Shown here: positions 63,938 to 64,000 of the stretch, piece by piece
Layout of the letters: every line of letters starts with the position of its first letter
Position numbering within the stretch: the stretch's first letter is position 1
Assembly (NCBI GenBank): GCA_963989385.1
Contig: OZ022505.1
Location: 57,725,737 to 57,789,736 of the forward strand
Origin: Ctena decussata
Taxonomy: Eukaryota > Mollusca > Bivalvia > Lucinida > Lucinidae
Direction of reading: 5' to 3'
Length of the DNA: 64,000 bases
Position numbers and translations under genes: made by a program
Notes under the pieces: model-generated
Seen by the model: only the letters and a program-made list of their open reading frames with translations
Told to the model about the DNA's origin: nothing
Database searches by the model: none

Positions 63938-64000
63938 AATTTATGGTTCAGAGACTATGATATTGCCCTGTTTCCGACATACTAGTAGCTAGATGTCGTA

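Noticed and set aside
1..64000. CRISPR array or bacterial operon
   Set aside because: Introns, SINEs, LINE tails and MITEs show a eukaryotic genome. The tandem arrays are diverged, adjacent units without unique spacers.

Overview
This is a 64 kb piece of AT-rich animal nuclear DNA. It is gene-poor and packed with transposable elements. Several repeats look like families that are abundant in bivalve mollusc genomes: TIR elements ending in GAGCCGCGACACGA, a ~145 bp tandem array containing GACCTAGTGACCTAG, tRNA-headed SINEs with a conserved CTTTCGGATGAGAC core, and elements ending in GCTCACCTGAGC hairpins. A bivalve, possibly a venerid-type clam, is my inference from these; no sequence here proves the species.

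The only protein-coding gene I can name is on the minus strand between about 10.3 and 17.5 kb. It is the 5' part of a polypeptide N-acetylgalactosaminyltransferase (GT27, GALNT family). Four coding exons (17495-17125, 15484-15318, 14119-13942, 10537-10334) have GT/AG junctions and keep frame. They encode a type II membrane anchor, the stem, and the first half of the catalytic domain, including a D-x-H metal site. The rest of the gene is not recognisable in the window and probably lies beyond position 1. Two short exons at 44802-44868 and 58480-58552, plus a decayed relative near 33220-33284, look like signal-peptide first exons of a secreted or surface protein family; their downstream exons were not recognised. 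A two-exon micro-ORF at 23.6-24.4 kb is only a weak candidate.

Layout: 0-3.6 kb is a degenerate GAAACA-rich array split by a TA-flanked TIR element. 5.9-9.85 kb is a tandem-repeat element split by a CAGAG-ended insertion. 10.3-17.5 kb is the GALNT gene, whose introns hold a 2.1 kb foldback and several MITEs. 18-25 kb holds SINEs and two TIR elements. 25.5-31 kb holds a foldback and three non-LTR retrotransposon tails, one split by a SINE. 32-38.3 kb holds MITEs, a tandem array, a solo LTR and a deleted mariner. 38.7-44.3 kb is a tandem array disrupted by a nested 4.2 kb composite element with a GATATC-rich core. 45-54.8 kb holds SINEs, MITEs and a 2.7 kb long-TIR element. 55-64 kb holds a 42 bp tandem array, a MITE/LTR cluster, a TIR element with a 9 bp target duplication inside a SINE, and a second tandem-array element.

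The most informative content is the record of nested insertions. Several target-site duplications can be read directly, because the empty site is known from sister repeats or from the host element. The most unusual structures are the nested 40-44 kb element, which carries a palindrome with two opposed tRNA-like promoters, and the trio of related first exons.
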